From Synchiropus splendidus (lineage: Eukaryota; Chordata; Actinopteri; Syngnathiformes; Callionymidae), in assembly GCF_027744825.2 (NCBI RefSeq), contig NC_071342.1, positions 19,874,001-19,938,000 of the forward strand: a DNA stretch of 64,000 nt, read 5' to 3'. A program made the translations under genes and the position numbers. Shown one piece after another: positions 47,710 through 60,600 of this stretch. Positions within the stretch are counted from its first letter, which is position 1. The number at the start of each line of letters is the position of its first letter. Under the pieces are notes generated by a model. The model did not search any database and was not told the origin of the DNA. It saw only the letters and a program-made list of their open reading frames with translations.

Positions 47710-48241
47710 TTTACCCAAATTACACGTAGCCACTGCCGGTCTGGACCAGGGGGAGTGTTCGTGAAGCGCAGTCGACGTTTCCTCTGCAAACTGATCTTCA
47801 AATCACCGAGCTAACAAGTAGCAGTGATAGACAGGCTTGCACATGATATATAGATCTACAAAGTACACGCAGAAACTTCAACAGTATTTCTATGTCGCCG
47901 CCCAGAGGCAGGAGGGAGTTACTACAAAAGTTACAAAGTTGGAAAACTCCTCCTGTTGCCGGTTTTTGTCATAGAGGAATATCTACATATGAGTCTGACA
48001 AATGTGCTTCTAATAAAAATATTTTAGGCACAGATGAAAAATATGGCAAACGTTGGAACTAAAAAGTTCCGTCTCGTAGATCCGGTTGGTCGTCGTAAAC
48101 AAAACAACGGAGCCATTTCCTGTGACGTCATTTTCCCGCCCTGTCTACTGCCGTACCGTCTAAATTGAAGTTGACTAAAAGTGTCTCAAGAGTTTGACTG
48201 TGGAAGCTTGACTCGCTGCCGTCAGTATTCGACACCAAACG
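47710..48241. promoter_or_regulatory. Divergent sec23ip-mcmbp promoter
   Basis: The two start codons are 532 bases apart, head to head, so both 5' UTRs and a shared promoter must fit here. Seen in it: TGACGTCA at 48123-48130, directly followed by an E2F-type TTTTCCCGCC (48131-48140). No TATA box is evident. An E2F site would suit mcmbp, which acts with the replicative MCM helicase; that is inference. Transcription starts cannot be placed. Confidence 0.7.
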
Positions 48242-51200
48242 ATGCCTTCTACTCGGGACTGGATAGACAACCCGCTAGAGGTGGTGGAGGGGATGTTTGG
48301 TGAGATCAACTTTATACTTTACAAGTGCGGCGCGTGAGCACTGCCGTCAAGCGTGGCGAGTTAGCACCATGCTACAGTACAGCTACACTAGCTCTCCATG
48401 AATTACTCTTACACCACAGAGTACATTATAAAAATAGTTGTCTACATTTAACCATGTTACTGTTGTTCAACTGAATCCACCCATAGTTGAGAGATACTGT
48501 TAATAAAGGTCCACTGGCAGAGGTGTTTTAGAGAGTTAATTGACGTTCTAGTGTACAATAGCGAGATTAGAACAGCAGAACATTTGCACAGAATCTCAGT
48601 AAATATTGCAAAAACGACGTTCATGAACCGTTTAAGACTCGTCACGTGTAAAAATGAGGCAATATCTATGTCGTGCTGCATTCGTTTTGTGCACTTTTAA
48701 CTATTATAGACCTTAATAATATGTTCATTGGTTGGTGTTACAAAAGCACTGAGATGAATATACGACCTTTAGCATAGCCCTTCTCACCACCCCCTTCCCT
48801 TCAGTTCTGGAACTCTTTCCACACTGCATCTGCATGTAAACACCTTGGAGAACACGTGGTTTAGAATGACACCCCCAATGTCTGCACCTGTGATGAGAAA
48901 CTTCCAGCACAAGTTGCAGAGTGCAGAGGTAGAGTCCAAAATGAGCTTCCCACGCTTCATGTTTTGTTGATGCACAAAATGTTCCTCTGTCCCTGCCTTC
49001 ATCTTTTTAATCTGCTGCGAGTGGAATGGCTCACAGAAAAACAACCCAATCCAAGTGTGTGTGGGTCATTTTGTGAAAGCACAGTGTGGAATATTAAATG
49101 TGTTTTTGTCGACTCCTCAGCGGCCTCTGCGAATGACCCGAACTCAGGATGGGAGGCGAAAGCTCTTGAGTTCTTCAAAGAAAAGCTGAAAGAGAAAGAC
49201 TCTCACACCTTGGTACTGAACCTCTGATGGTTTTGGCTGCAAAAATGTTCAGTAGTTCAAGCTTTGAGTGACGCTCCTCTGTTGTTTAGGTTCCGTCAGT
49301 GAACGACATCCCTCTTCACTATCTGAAACCCAACAGCCTGGTCAGGTTCCGCTGTTTAATTCAGGACATGTTTGATCCAGAGTTCTACATGGGAGTGTAC
49401 GAGACGGTCGATCCTTCTACGGACACAAAGGTACGTTTCCCTTCTAGTTTCTGGACCTTGTTGTCAGCTTAGTGACTTGAATTTCTGGTTCAAACTAGGT
49501 GCTGCGATGTGGGAAGTACAAAGACGTGACGGAGTGTGGGGTAAGAGCTTCTAGAATAAACTCCACAGAAGCTCAGCTGTAAATCTGTTGTTGTTTTCTT
49601 CAGGTGGAGTTGAACTCAAATAACATTGTGACTTCAGAGCGACAGACTTTTTACTGCGTGCCAGTCCCTGGAGAAAACCTCTGGGTCAAAGAAATATCCT
49701 TTTTGTTTGGCCACAGAGAAGAGCACGGCCAAATGTGTGTCTTTTTTTCTTAACTGCGCCGCACGGCTACGCCTGCTCCGCAGCAGGTCGAGTGCTGCCA
49801 TCCACCTCGTACGTCCCCAGCAGACAGAAGCGCAGCTATGAGGAAGATGAAGACATGGACAGCATGGACTCGCAGCCACAGAAACAAAGGGACCAAATCA
49901 CAGGTACCAGAGTCACGCAGCAGACAAAAACACAATGCTGACATTTCACCTTTTCAGAACTAATAGATCTCAGAAACGCCTGAACAAAAATAACAAATAT
50001 AATCTAAAGCAAAAGTCTGACCTACAGTATAAAACAAATATTCATCATCAACAATAACTTTCTTTGACAAACATGTATGTGAATGTATTGTTGACTGTGC
50101 AACATTTGAAAAAATGTTTAAAAAAAAACTGAATCACCAACTATATTCAGTTTTTGGTATTATTCGGCTGAGGCCAAGCATTGAGATCTTCGGCCTCAAG
50201 TTTAAAATTCGGTTCGTCACCAAAACAAACAAACAAAAACATAAAAACGTGTTCACTGTTTGGTGCGTGGGATGGGTGTGAGTGGGAACCTGATAGGTCA
50301 ATGTGTAAAGGCTGAGTTACTGTGGCAACACTGATGGCAATAAAATGCTTTTTTTTATAGCTATTTCAAAATGAAGTTGAAGTCATTAATTGGTGTGGAA
50401 ACCGAGGCACGTGCTGCTCAGAGGGAGGCAACTGACGCTTGCATGTTATGTAGAAACCCAGGGATGTGTTCCACTCAGCACTCGAGTGAGTGAGTCATGA
50501 ACAGAAAAGGTTCCTCCAAAGGTGGGATCCTCCTCAGCAAAGCTGTGGTCACCTCTGACTTTGACATTTGAGTGAGGGACCCCTGCTGGGCTGATGATGG
50601 TCTTGGCAAAGGTGTTGTGTGGTTGTTAAGATCAGCTGTGTGAGGGGGAGATGATCTGTTGTTGAACAAGGAAGTATCTTGCTGAAGTGAGGGTTTGAAT
50701 AAGCTGTAGTCAGGCAGAACCTTAAATGGTTTCAATTTTTGTATGGGATTGTAAGATAGAAATATTAGGGCTGTCAGTAGATTCACATTTTTAATCTCAA
50801 TTAATCGCACCAAAATATTGGTTTACTGCAACAGCCCATTACATGAACATTCAACATTCAACGACATGCTAACAGCATAACGTAAGCATTAATGGCCGCT
50901 CTGGTGTTGATAGCATCTTCCTTCAAGTCAGGGGTTCTTAACCTTTTTCCTGGGGCCGCCTTTTCCAGAACAAATGGGTCCAGGGACCGTTCAAGGAATA
51001 GAACTTTAATTACTGTGAGTACTGATTTCTGATTTTAGAGTTACTGATTTCATTTGTGTTCAATAACCATATATGTCAACAAACCAAAACCATGTGATCA
51101 CTGCAAAGGTATTTGTCATGGAAAAGTCCAACCAGCAACAGAACCATGTGCAAGTCATATTCATCAAATTTACTAAAGAAAAAAAAATACCCGTGAAGCA

Positions 51201-54200
51201 AACTGTTGAAAAAATTGGAAAAACGTCATAAATATAATAAAATATCCAAATATCATAAAATATTTTCTTTTTCATAAATGAACTGGAAAGAAGATAAGAA
51301 AAGTGTAAATGAAAGTATTGCCATAAAATGTTATAATTAATTTAAAAAACATCAGAGGAACATGGTGTTGGGTTGCTACTCTCACTTGTGGTGGTGAGCT
51401 GGTTTGTTCAGTCGCCACTCAAAGCTCACCACCACAGGTGAGAGTAGCAACCCAACACTACTTTCCTTTGATGTTTTTTAGGGCTGTCAATACATTTTTT
51501 ATTTCAATAGCAGATTAATGGCGTATTAATGCAGGCGGCTGCTGATAGTGCTTCTGGTTTCCCCTGTCGTGCTGCAGGAGGGCAGAGTCCAGCGGAACTC
51601 AACGGTGGTGGCGACAACAAGCGGCAGGAAACGGAAGCTCCGAGCAGCCAGGCGACAACAGGGTCGCACCTGGACCTGAACTTCCCGCTGCCAGGAGAGA
51701 AAGGCCCATCCTGCTTAGTCAAAGTAACCCACTCCTCTGGAACCTCCCACTGCGACCCCAGAATTAAGCTGGTTTCGTGTCTGCTCAGGTTTACGAGGAC
51801 TGGGACAGCTTCAGGCTGAACGAGACGCTGGAGGTCTTCGGGATCCTCTCGGTCAGTCCGGCCCTGAGCGCCCTGGCGGACGACAAGTAAGGCGTCATCG
51901 GCTTCAGCTTCCTCCTGAGCTGTCGACTCAGATTCTCTTTCTGTCCGCGCAGGGACTCGTCCTCGTCCCTTCTGGACCCGGCAGACAGCATGGAGACAGC
52001 AGAGGAGCAGAGAGTGCACTGTCCCCCGGCCTCGCTTGTCCCACGCCTGCACATGCTCTACGCCAGGCCGGTGGCTCACAACAACCCTCTCCTGCCGTGT
52101 GCCGCTCTGGAGGACAACAGCGCCTGTAAGAACACGCTTCCTGCTGCTGTCACTGTCGGGAATAATATCCTCACCCGACGATACAGGGAGCACTGTAGGA
52201 AATACTCCCGAAATGAAACATAGATTTAAAGATCTTTATACAAAATTCAGGCCTATAATGCAGGACTCTTTTTGAGAATTCATGTAGGTGCATTTGGCTT
52301 GACTGGCAAGCCTTGCCAAATTCATACAGCTGTCTGCCGGACATTGCTTCCACTCTGGTTCGTTGCTAGAAGCGACTGCTTGAAACTCTGTCGGAAAAGA
52401 AATGACTGATTTGAGAGTCATTGTTATTACACTGAAAAATGTAAAATAAAGAATCAGCCGTGCTGAAACAGGTCCATTGGAAGAAACCATCGCATATTCG
52501 GTGGGGAGGGTCAGGGATAGTGACAAAAGTAGGATTAGTGAAATTAAGTGAGCAGAGTGAAAAAGAAATAAAGGATGACAAGCGAAAATATTTCATGTTA
52601 CAATCATCTTTGAATTTTATTTCATCATTTTTCTATTTTGTTCTGCGCTCCTGACTTCAGCCTTTAAACATGCCACTATCAATTTTTCGGACATTTTTTA
52701 AGGGAGCCCTCTGGTGGAATCTGACAGTAGTACATTCAAATGACTTGTAACTTAAACTGTAATTGAAAATATCGTCCAGACTTTTACTTTCTATCCTCAG
52801 ATAACTTTTCCTTACACGAAAATGAATGTTACTGCAGTGTTTTTTTCCCTCACTCCTTTTGTCCCCTCAGTTTTGTCCTCCACCCTGAGCGAGATGGCCT
52901 CCGTCAGAGAAGAACTCCTCGCATACTTCACGCACGTTCTTCTTGGAGACGCTCTGGCGGCCGAGTATCTCATCCTCCACCTCATTTCCAACGTGTATGC
53001 TATCAGCACCTTTCTCTTTCTGCTGAGTTGGCTTGAATTAACGCCAGCATCTGTTTCATAGCTACGCCAGGCGAGATGTGCTTCCTCTGGGGAAATTCAC
53101 CCTCAACCTCAGCGGCTGTCCGACTGTTGGGTCGTACACGGAGCGTCTCTATCAGATCCTGCAGCAGCTCGTGCCTTCGGTGAGCAGCCTTGGTGTTTTC
53201 ATTCTCAGTCTTGGTGGATCCTCTTTATTCCATGAGGTAGCTACAAACTCACCTGACGGATCAGTGCAGTTGAGTCAGTCACAGGGACTGTGGTGAGGAG
53301 CCTTCTCTTCTCGACTCGTATTGACTCCACATCAACTCGACTCAACTCTACATCGATTCGGCTTTACATCGACTCGACTCTGCCTCCACTCGACTCAACT
53401 CTACTCTACATCGACTCGACTTTACATCGGCTCAACTCGACTTTAGGTTGACTTGACATCGACTCTACATCGATATCATCTCAACATCATCTCAACATCA
53501 ACTCGACTCTACCTCAACTCGACTTGACTCTACATCGACTTGACTTTACATCGACTCAATTCTATATTATCTCGACTCTACGTCAACTGAACTCTACATC
53601 GACTCTACATCAACTCAACTCAACTCTACATCGACTTGACTTTACATCAACTTGACATCGACACGACTCTACATCAACTCAACTCTACATCAACTCAACT
53701 CTACATCAACATCAATACTACATCGACTCGACTACCTCAACTCGGCATCTACTAGATTCTACATCAACTCAACTCTACATCGACCGGACTCTACATCAAC
53801 TTCACTCTACATCAACTCGACCTCGACTTGACATCAACATCGACTTTGGTGTTGAGTGACAACTGAGGACACGAACAGAAATCGATGGCAGACAGATCTT
53901 CGGTCCCTACAAAGCAGAACAAAATCACAGATGGTCTCTGAGAGACGGAGGCTCAGTCATCCAGGACAGACTCAGACTAGAAGCCTTCATGTTGAGGCAT
54001 TTTGGGCTTGTCAAACTAAGAGAAGAATTGTGGGTCTCTTAACCTTGGCTGCTGCCCCCGCGATCCTTGGAGAGGTAAGATCGATGGATGCTTTAGAACT
54101 TTGTTGAACTTCGGTGCTCTAGAGGCAGTTGTAGGCTGAGATCTGAGACCGATCCAGATGTATTTTCTTTTTTCATTCCAAATGTATTGTATTGAAATCT

Positions 54201-55781
54201 AATCTATAGTGTAATGGATGTACGTGGCAGACAAGCGCAGTCATTTGTTGCTTGCGTTCAGCTGTTTCCGACATTACGTTAAAGAAGGATCCCGCAGGTT
54301 ATTGTGTCTTGATCCAGAATTTTTGTTGCTCTCCTGCAGTCCTTTTATCTGGGGATGAGTCTCCACAACATGAACCAGATGCGACTGGTGCCAAGAAAAG
54401 ACTACGTAGCCAACCGTCTGGTGAGTGGAGCCCTGCAGCTGGCCAGGAACACCTCCCTGTTCCTGGACGAAACCAAACTGGAGCAGGGGCAGCTGGACCC
54501 CACAGGTGAGGGCACAGCAGCGACCTGACCCCCATACACACACCCCTCCTCCTCCGATGGGTCTGACCAGCCTCCGCTCCTCTGCAGGTGTCCGTAACGT
54601 CACGGCGCTGGGGAACCTGATCTCCTGGCAGAAGGTGGACTACGACTTTAACTACCACCAGATGGAATTCCCCTGCAATATTAACGTGCTGATCGCGTCC
54701 GAGGGCCGCTCGCTGTTGCCGGTGAGGACAGGGAGGGACGATGGCGTGCGACAAGCCGAGCCGGCCCACTTCTAATCCACACCCCTCCGGCGCCTGACGC
54801 GGTTAGGTTTCCGCCGGCCTCTCAGGAGACCGGCGTGAGATGCTGGAGGTTGTTTCCAGCCGGCGTCACCACCTCGCCTCAGCTCTCATTGGCTGCAGAG
54901 CAAGGCGCAGGCTTTAGCCCGGCTCTGGCTCTGTTGTCAACAGTCAGAGGAATGTGTGCTGAGCTATTCCTGTCAGCTGCTCTCATAGGTTGCCATGGAG
55001 GCAGCTGTGTGGCACAGGAAGAATCTCAGCAGAGGCGTCAGGCCTGAGCACCTCTCCTGGCACTGTGGAGGGCGCACGCTGTAAACAACCAGTTAGTGAT
55101 AGTGAAGTTGTTGGGTGAAGCTACTGCAGTTCAGTTGCTCATAACCAGCAACTGCCCACCTCTGATGTCGATGTATGTTGTCCAGCTTTCCGTTTCGCCT
55201 CACAAGGTCAATGTTTGTTTCTGAATCTTTCCCCAGTCGGACTGTCAGATAAACATCCACCCGCAAGTCGCCCCTGAACTGGTGTCCGAGTACCTGGGCA
55301 GCATCCACATGCACCCGCAGACGTCCTCGCAGCTGAACAAGTTCCGTCTCTACCTGAGCGTGGCTCGTCTTCTGGACTACAACATCTCAGACGAGGTCAC
55401 CAAGGTAACTGATACATTTGAGTCTGCAGCCATAACATAAGCTCAGGTCTCACCTGTTTAGTAGTTCTAACGTGGTGGTCTGTATCTTCCTGCTGCAGTC
55501 AGTGGAGGATGATTTCGTGGACATGAGGAAGGACGACCCTCAGAGCATCTCAGCAGAAGACCTCCACAGAATGTTGGTGGTGGCTCGGTGAGTCTACAGC
55601 AACATCGCAGGAGTAAAAGTCGCATGTGTGTGACGTTGCTCCCTCTGTGCCCAGCTTGTTGTCCCTCAGTTCAGGACAGACCTCCCTGAGCAGAGACGGG
55701 TGGCAGAAGGCCAAGCACATGGAGCTGCTCCGCAGCAGCAGGATGGAGCAGCACAAGTCTGTGAACGGCAACGAGCCATGA
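48242..55781 (+). CDS. mcmbp: mcmbp, minichromosome maintenance complex-binding protein (16 coding exons)
   Basis: Nuclear protein that binds MCM proteins in place of MCM2, helps supply and unload MCM complexes and supports sister-chromatid cohesion. Exons: 48242-48299, 49121-49212, 49290-49430, 49499-49540, 49604-49693, 49765-49903, 51578-51723, 51789-51886, 51953-52125, 52871-52994, 53062-53179, 54340-54505, 54588-54721, 55237-55404, 55499-55587, 55655-55781; 634 residues (human 642). Conserved stretches: [101 protein letters not shown] and [13 protein letters not shown]. The start ATG has A at -3 and begins MPSTRDW. The C-terminus VNGNEP nearly matches the human VNGNEL. Exons 5 and 6 are joined across an AT-AC intron. 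Confidence 0.96.
49694..49764 (+). other. mcmbp: U12-type AT-AC intron in mcmbp
   Basis: After codon GAA (49691-49693) the frame is continued only by skipping 71 bases that begin ATATCCTTT, the consensus 5' splice site of minor-class introns, and end in AC. A branch-site match TTTCTTAAC lies at 49746-49754, about 11 bases from the end, which is the spacing the minor spliceosome prefers. The next exon begins [16 protein letters not shown], matching the family at PSTSY. No GT-AG pair gives an in-frame join as good. Confidence 0.9.
50929..51342. mobile_element. hAT-like element, copy 2, 3'-truncated (mcmbp intron 6)
   Basis: Begins caggggttcttaacc, a hAT-type terminus, and matches the ret intron 1 element (18114-18749) over most of its length. 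Shared blocks include aaccatgtgatca/aaatcatgtgatca, gaaaagtccaaccagca, gtgcaagtcatattca and aatttactaaa-type sequence. The opposite terminus and target duplication are missing, and similarity stops where the foldback at 51343 begins. Confidence 0.82.
51343..51480. repeat. 58-bp-arm foldback (hairpin) element
   Basis: Arms at 51343-51400 and 51423-51480 are inverted copies with about 5 mismatches in 58 bases, separated by a 22-base loop. The arms contain gttgggttgctactctcac and gtggtggtgagct. Transcribed RNA would form a long, almost perfect stem. It may be a small foldback transposon or the remains of an inverted duplication. Confidence 0.9.
53311..53848. repeat. Degenerate (CTACATCRACTCRACT)n minisatellite in mcmbp intron 11
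   Basis: About 540 bases built from interspersed tcgactcgactctacatcaa-type units of 5, 10 and 16 bases with many substitutions. It lies between the exons ending at 53179 and starting at 54340. No coding use. Confidence 0.9.
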
Positions 55782-56000
55782 GGAGGGGAGACGTCTTCAA
55801 CATCAGCCATCTGTGGAGTCAGTGTCAATTCCAAGAGTCGGTGTCATTTCCAATCCTGACATAATTCTCGGTTTCTTGAGAGACGCCTTTTCAGGAAACA
55901 AATGAGTTTCTAGTTTGGTTTCTTGCGGTTAAGTGATGCGCAAGGGTTCCAGTGTTTATATGCTTTTTTTTCTAGCAAAAATAATATGTAAATAAATGGG
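55782..56000 (+). other. mcmbp: mcmbp 3' UTR
   Basis: Follows the stop (tga 55779-55781). AATAAA at 55991-55996 would end the mRNA about 230 bases after the stop. Confidence 0.65.
55991..55996 (+). terminator. mcmbp: mcmbp poly(A) signal
   Basis: AATAAA in gtaaataaatggg, with GT-rich sequence (gggagatgtgtgg) directly downstream, a good cleavage-site context. Confidence 0.65.
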
Positions 56001-56361
56001 AGATGTGTGGAAAACTTTGCCTTGTACTTCAACCAGCTGTGCTTGTAGTCAACACAATACAGTGACTCAGTCTGGAAGCGAAAGAATAAATAGGATACTT
56101 TAATATACAAGTCAATCTCAGTACACATCTGAAAGTCAGAGGAAATGGAGTCAAGTGAGATGAGACAGTGCAAATCATATGGAAAGTCACATGACAACAT
56201 GGTGCTGCTGCTGTGAAAGCACTTTGTGTACAGAGACTCATCTGTTACTACCGTTAAAAACAGACCAAAACACTTCAGCATCGTCTGTCTGGAATGTTAA
56301 AGATCATTGATCCATTAAGACAGAATTCCTCTGCGTGAGAACTTCTCCAGTGACCAATCCT

Positions 56362-56395
<34 letters not shown>

Positions 56396-57699
56396 CCTCA
56401 GCAAAAACCCATAAAGCTTTTGGCAGCGCCGCACACGGTCAGCAGGTTCAACGGTCGACAAAGCAGCCCCTTTTTAAAAGTTAGATTAAATAAACACGTG
56501 GTGACACCACGGCAGAGAAACACAAAAATGAAACTTATCCTGGGACGGTTACCATGACAACAGAACCTCACCTGGACTGTACAGTACCACTGTTCTTTAC
56601 AGCACATAAATATATGGAGGTCATACACCCTAAAAAAACACCGTCATGAGGAGTGAATCGTCCCAAAATAAACTTACCCTGAACACGTTCAGCACTACGT
56701 AGATGTAACATGTAAAAATGGAGTTTAAAAAGGTAGACTTTGCCATAAATACCTGATATATATATATGTATGCATGTATATTAAATCCCACTTCAGTTCC
56801 CAGTTAAGGCAAATATGCTCTTAGTTTGGAGTGCACGAAGCATTAAGAGTTTTCTAATAGGTGGGTGGTTGCCTTTGCATATATACCAAGACAATATATA
56901 TATATACACATATACCAGCAGCTCCTCGCCGTAACGCGCCTCCATGGCTAAAAAACAGCTCCAGCAAAATAGATATCCTGGCTCATCTGTCACAATGGAC
57001 CAGTCGCCGCCCAGTCAGCAGTTCTGGACAATTTTCCAAAATAAAATTCTCAACTACAAACACAGCCATCAACACAGAGTGTTGTAACAGGGAGATAAAC
57101 GGTTCTCGATATGAGCAGCCGGGATCACGACAACTAGGTTTCTCTTTGTATCCACTAAGACAACATTGATTTTGGTACAGTGAATTGTTCTTGCTACTTT
57201 CGAACAGCTACACAGAGTGCGGGCGTCGACGCGGGACTGTCTAGAGTTCTACACCACGAATGTGAACAAGTGTCCTGCACATCGACACTGAGACGCACGG
57301 CACAGTTGGGGGTTGGTTTGTTACCGACGGTGGGTCGACCCGGAGCAGCGGCATGTTTGCACACACAAAATCTCTCAGCGGAACAGTACTTGGTAACCAT
57401 CTCCTCTGCGTCTTCATATCTTGGTATGAAGCTGTCGCATGATGTCGTCACCACGGCCGCACAAAGCTGCGTAACCATTTGTTAAAAGGGATACAGCCGT
57501 CCCTTCAGAGACGAACACGTCTTCCTGAAGCCACCTGTGGAGTGTGTGCATGTAGACACGCTCACTGCCCGCTGGACTCTATCGACACAGCTAGTTTGGG
57601 AGTGCACTTCTTGGCTAAATAGTGGAGGTGCAAGCCTTTGCTACAGCGACTACACTGGAAGTTACTACACGACTACATGGACCGGCTACAGGGAAAGCA
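56001..57699 (-). other. inpp5f: inpp5f 3' UTR and convergent gap
   Basis: About 1.7 kb between the mcmbp poly(A) signal and the inpp5f stop. It is probably mostly inpp5f 3' UTR on the minus strand. A minus-strand ATTAAA at 56104-56099 is a possible poly(A) signal. A run of 27 A at 56369-56395 and short TA runs near 56760 and 56893 are present. I see no coding exon. Confidence 0.5.
56369..56395. repeat. Poly(A) tract
   Basis: Twenty-seven consecutive A residues in the inpp5f 3' region, which would be U-rich in the inpp5f mRNA. No retroposed gene or target duplication is recognisable next to it. Confidence 0.9.
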
Positions 57700-60600
57700 C
57701 TAGATCTGGATGATCCTGGTCTGGCACTGTGTAAACATTGCCTTCAGCTCACTCTCCTGAGCCTCGTTCACCGTCTCCGGCTCCGGGCTCTTCTGGACTT
57801 TTGCCACGGCGAAGTTGATTCCTTGCGTGAGTCCGGCTTGGGTGAGGCTGGCCACCTGCACCATGGAGCTCTTGATCTTGGCAAAGGGCGAAACCACCCG
57901 GCTGCCGTTGCTGTCAGCAGGTGAGGGGCCTAGACTGCCTTCGAGCTGGGAGCAGAGGCTCCTCTGGGAGCCTCCCGACGCCGCCGAGGTCGGCTTCTGG
58001 ATGGTGAGCAGGCTGGAGTTGGAGGTAGTGGACTGGACGTCTAACTGCGACGGCCTGGGCAGCTGCAGCTCTTCCTGCAGGTTGGTGTTTGGCTGCTTGT
58101 CAGAGTCTGCTGAGGCTTTACTCTGAGCGGGGTTTGGGACCGGAGCGGCGTGCACGCGTTCCCCAAACACTTCGACAGGTTTGGTCTGGGCATCGTGGAC
58201 AAACTGGTGGCAGTAGGCTTCAATCGGAGTGCCAAAGTCGATCAACAGGGCTTCTTCAGCCACGGAGGCAGTTCCCGGAGACTCGGACCCGGAGTTTTCC
58301 TGCTTCCCGTCGCAGCCGGTGACCCGGATCACAGACGGGATGTTTAACTCCACGCTGCCGATGGACTGAGAGCGACTGCCGAGCCGTGAGTTTGAAGCTA
58401 CGATGCCGCAGCTGGGCAACACATAGTCCACATTTTCTAAAGAACCAGAACACGGATGCTCTGGGTCAGAATTATAGGAGTCGTCGTCATCGGACATCTC
58501 AGAGTTCACGTCGCCGATATCTTTCAGGATTCCCGACCCGGGGTTGCTGTCTGACGTCTCCAGGCTGCTGTCCGACTTCCACAGGTTGACGTGCATCGTG
58601 GGCTTCAGGAAGTTGACCTTCACATCTGGCTTGGAGAAGTTGCCCAGCCTCCCCAGGGGCTTGAAGGGTCCCATGTTCACGTTCGTCTTGGTTTGTTTGA
58701 CTTTCTGGTTGAGCGAGGAGAACTTGTTCAGCAGGAAGGTTTTGCCCTGCGCCAGGCCTGAGCTGCCCTGGACTGCTGGCTTGTTCTGGATGCCCATGAT
58801 GTCCTCTTGAGGTTTACTCTGCCGCCTGGAAAACAAGCACCATGGATGGAGCAGCAGGGTCAAGAGAGGTCAACAGAGACAAGTCATACCACCGTGCAAC
58901 CACTTTTTATTTTTATTTTTATTTTTTAATTTATGTGTTAAATCAGAGGTTAAAACGTCCAATTCTACCTGAATCTACGCAAGGATGCAACAGACGCAGT
59001 TGACCAGAACAAGACAGTCAAAAGTGCAATTGCAGAATTGCTTTTAAAGTGGCTGCAATCTAACTCGAACGCATACCTTCACCAGCACAGCAGAACGATG
59101 GAGTCTGCCTAGTTTGACGCAGAACCACAAGATGAGCATCAGAGCTCTTACAGCCAATACATTTCTTCACACCCCTCAGGTTTCAAGGTCTCCCAATGAC
59201 GACAAGGTTACAGGGGCATGATGATGACACAACAAAAATGTATCCTTAAAAAACAGAAAGGTAGACTGGCATTTAAGGCGCTTATTTCTTGTGACGTTGA
59301 TGGATATATATTGTGCTTCCACCTTAAAAAAATGATCTGGTGGGTGCTTGAATTCAACACATTGTGCTGTTATTTTATTAGAAAACCTGTATTTGTGCAG
59401 CGTTCAGCATCTCATGGATATCATATTACAGCAAGTGACATCCAGCTTATGTTTACCTAATGTGGCTGCATCAGCTTGGCGAGTCATAAATGGAAGGCAG
59501 GGCACCTTAAATGTCTCTATTATAATGATTCCCCTCACCTCTCCAGCTTCTTCTCCACCACGAGAAGGTCCTGCCCTGTGGCCTGTTTGGTAATACGAAG
59601 CATCTCCGCGATGCACTGTAGTGTATCTAAAACGGACCACAGACATTGAAAGACTTCAGCTTGTTAAATAATCAATGAAGACAACGTTATTTTTAAGGTA
59701 CCTTTGCCATCATCGTCTGGATTTCTTGTGGCCGCTCGCAGAGTGTGGAAGTAACCGCTCGTCTCCTCGTTCTTGTAATGCAGACGCATGCAGCAGAACT
59801 TTGGCTTTCCAAAGAGCGTCGGTTCAGGACCTGGGAACAAACTTTGATGACGTCCAGTCTCTTCATGTGAATCACTTTCCGCCAGTAAACTGCTAAAAGG
59901 TTACAGTGAAACTGCTAAACGCGCTTTTGGGAAGTGTGGACTGACTCATCCTTCACAGAGCTTCACTTCTCCTTCCATTGAAGCTCACTGCTCACCAATT
60001 TCAATCTTTTCCAAGCCCTCTAAATTGAGGCGCTGGTACTGGTTGACTTTGTCTGCTTCGTCGTCATAGCTGGAGACGAACAAAAACGAGTGAGATCACG
60101 TGTCGATTTAAATTCAAATCCGGGTTTAAAATTTGACTCACTATGCGATGTAGTATGCTTTGTCAGACAGGAGCAGGAGCACATCCACATCTTTGTTGTT
60201 AGCGTCGATCAGGCTAGAACAATAACAGACATTTACTCCACACTTGCACCAAGCACTGAAAATGGTGACCTTCAAGACAGGACGCTGACCTCATGTCACA
60301 GTTGATGAGCGCCCAACCGCCGTGAAACTTCTCATCATCAGGAAGCAGCAGCTGCATGTAGGTCTGCAGCAGTAGGCTAACCTGCTCCTGAGCTCCTCGC
60401 TGGCTTTCCTTCTCCTTCTCCTCGTGCTCCTTCTCCTTGCTGAAGATGGAGTAGAGGTCCTCTGTCACCGGAAGCCCCATCATCAGGTCTGCAGTGAGAG
60501 TGAATTAGTCGACAGGCCAAAGCCAGCTGTGAGTGTAGACCTCTGTACCGATGACTGCTTGTCTGTAGGCGTCCCTGAAGCGGTTCAGATAGTACCGATT

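Larger units (their letters stand above)
49904..51577 (+). other. mcmbp: mcmbp intron 6 with a nest of transposon fragments
   Basis: A 1.67 kb intron. The left half is AT-rich unique sequence. From about 50763 it holds a fragment starting agggctgtcagtag (a common fish hAT end), then a truncated hAT copy at 50929-51342, the 139-bp foldback at 51343-51480, and a second agggctgtcaata fragment at 51480-51535. No gene is supported within it. Confidence 0.65.

Noticed and set aside
49694..49764. Reading mcmbp exon 5 straight through into exon 6
   Set aside because: The read-through adds residues unlike the family and hits a stop (taa at 49751-49753) before the conserved PSTSY segment.
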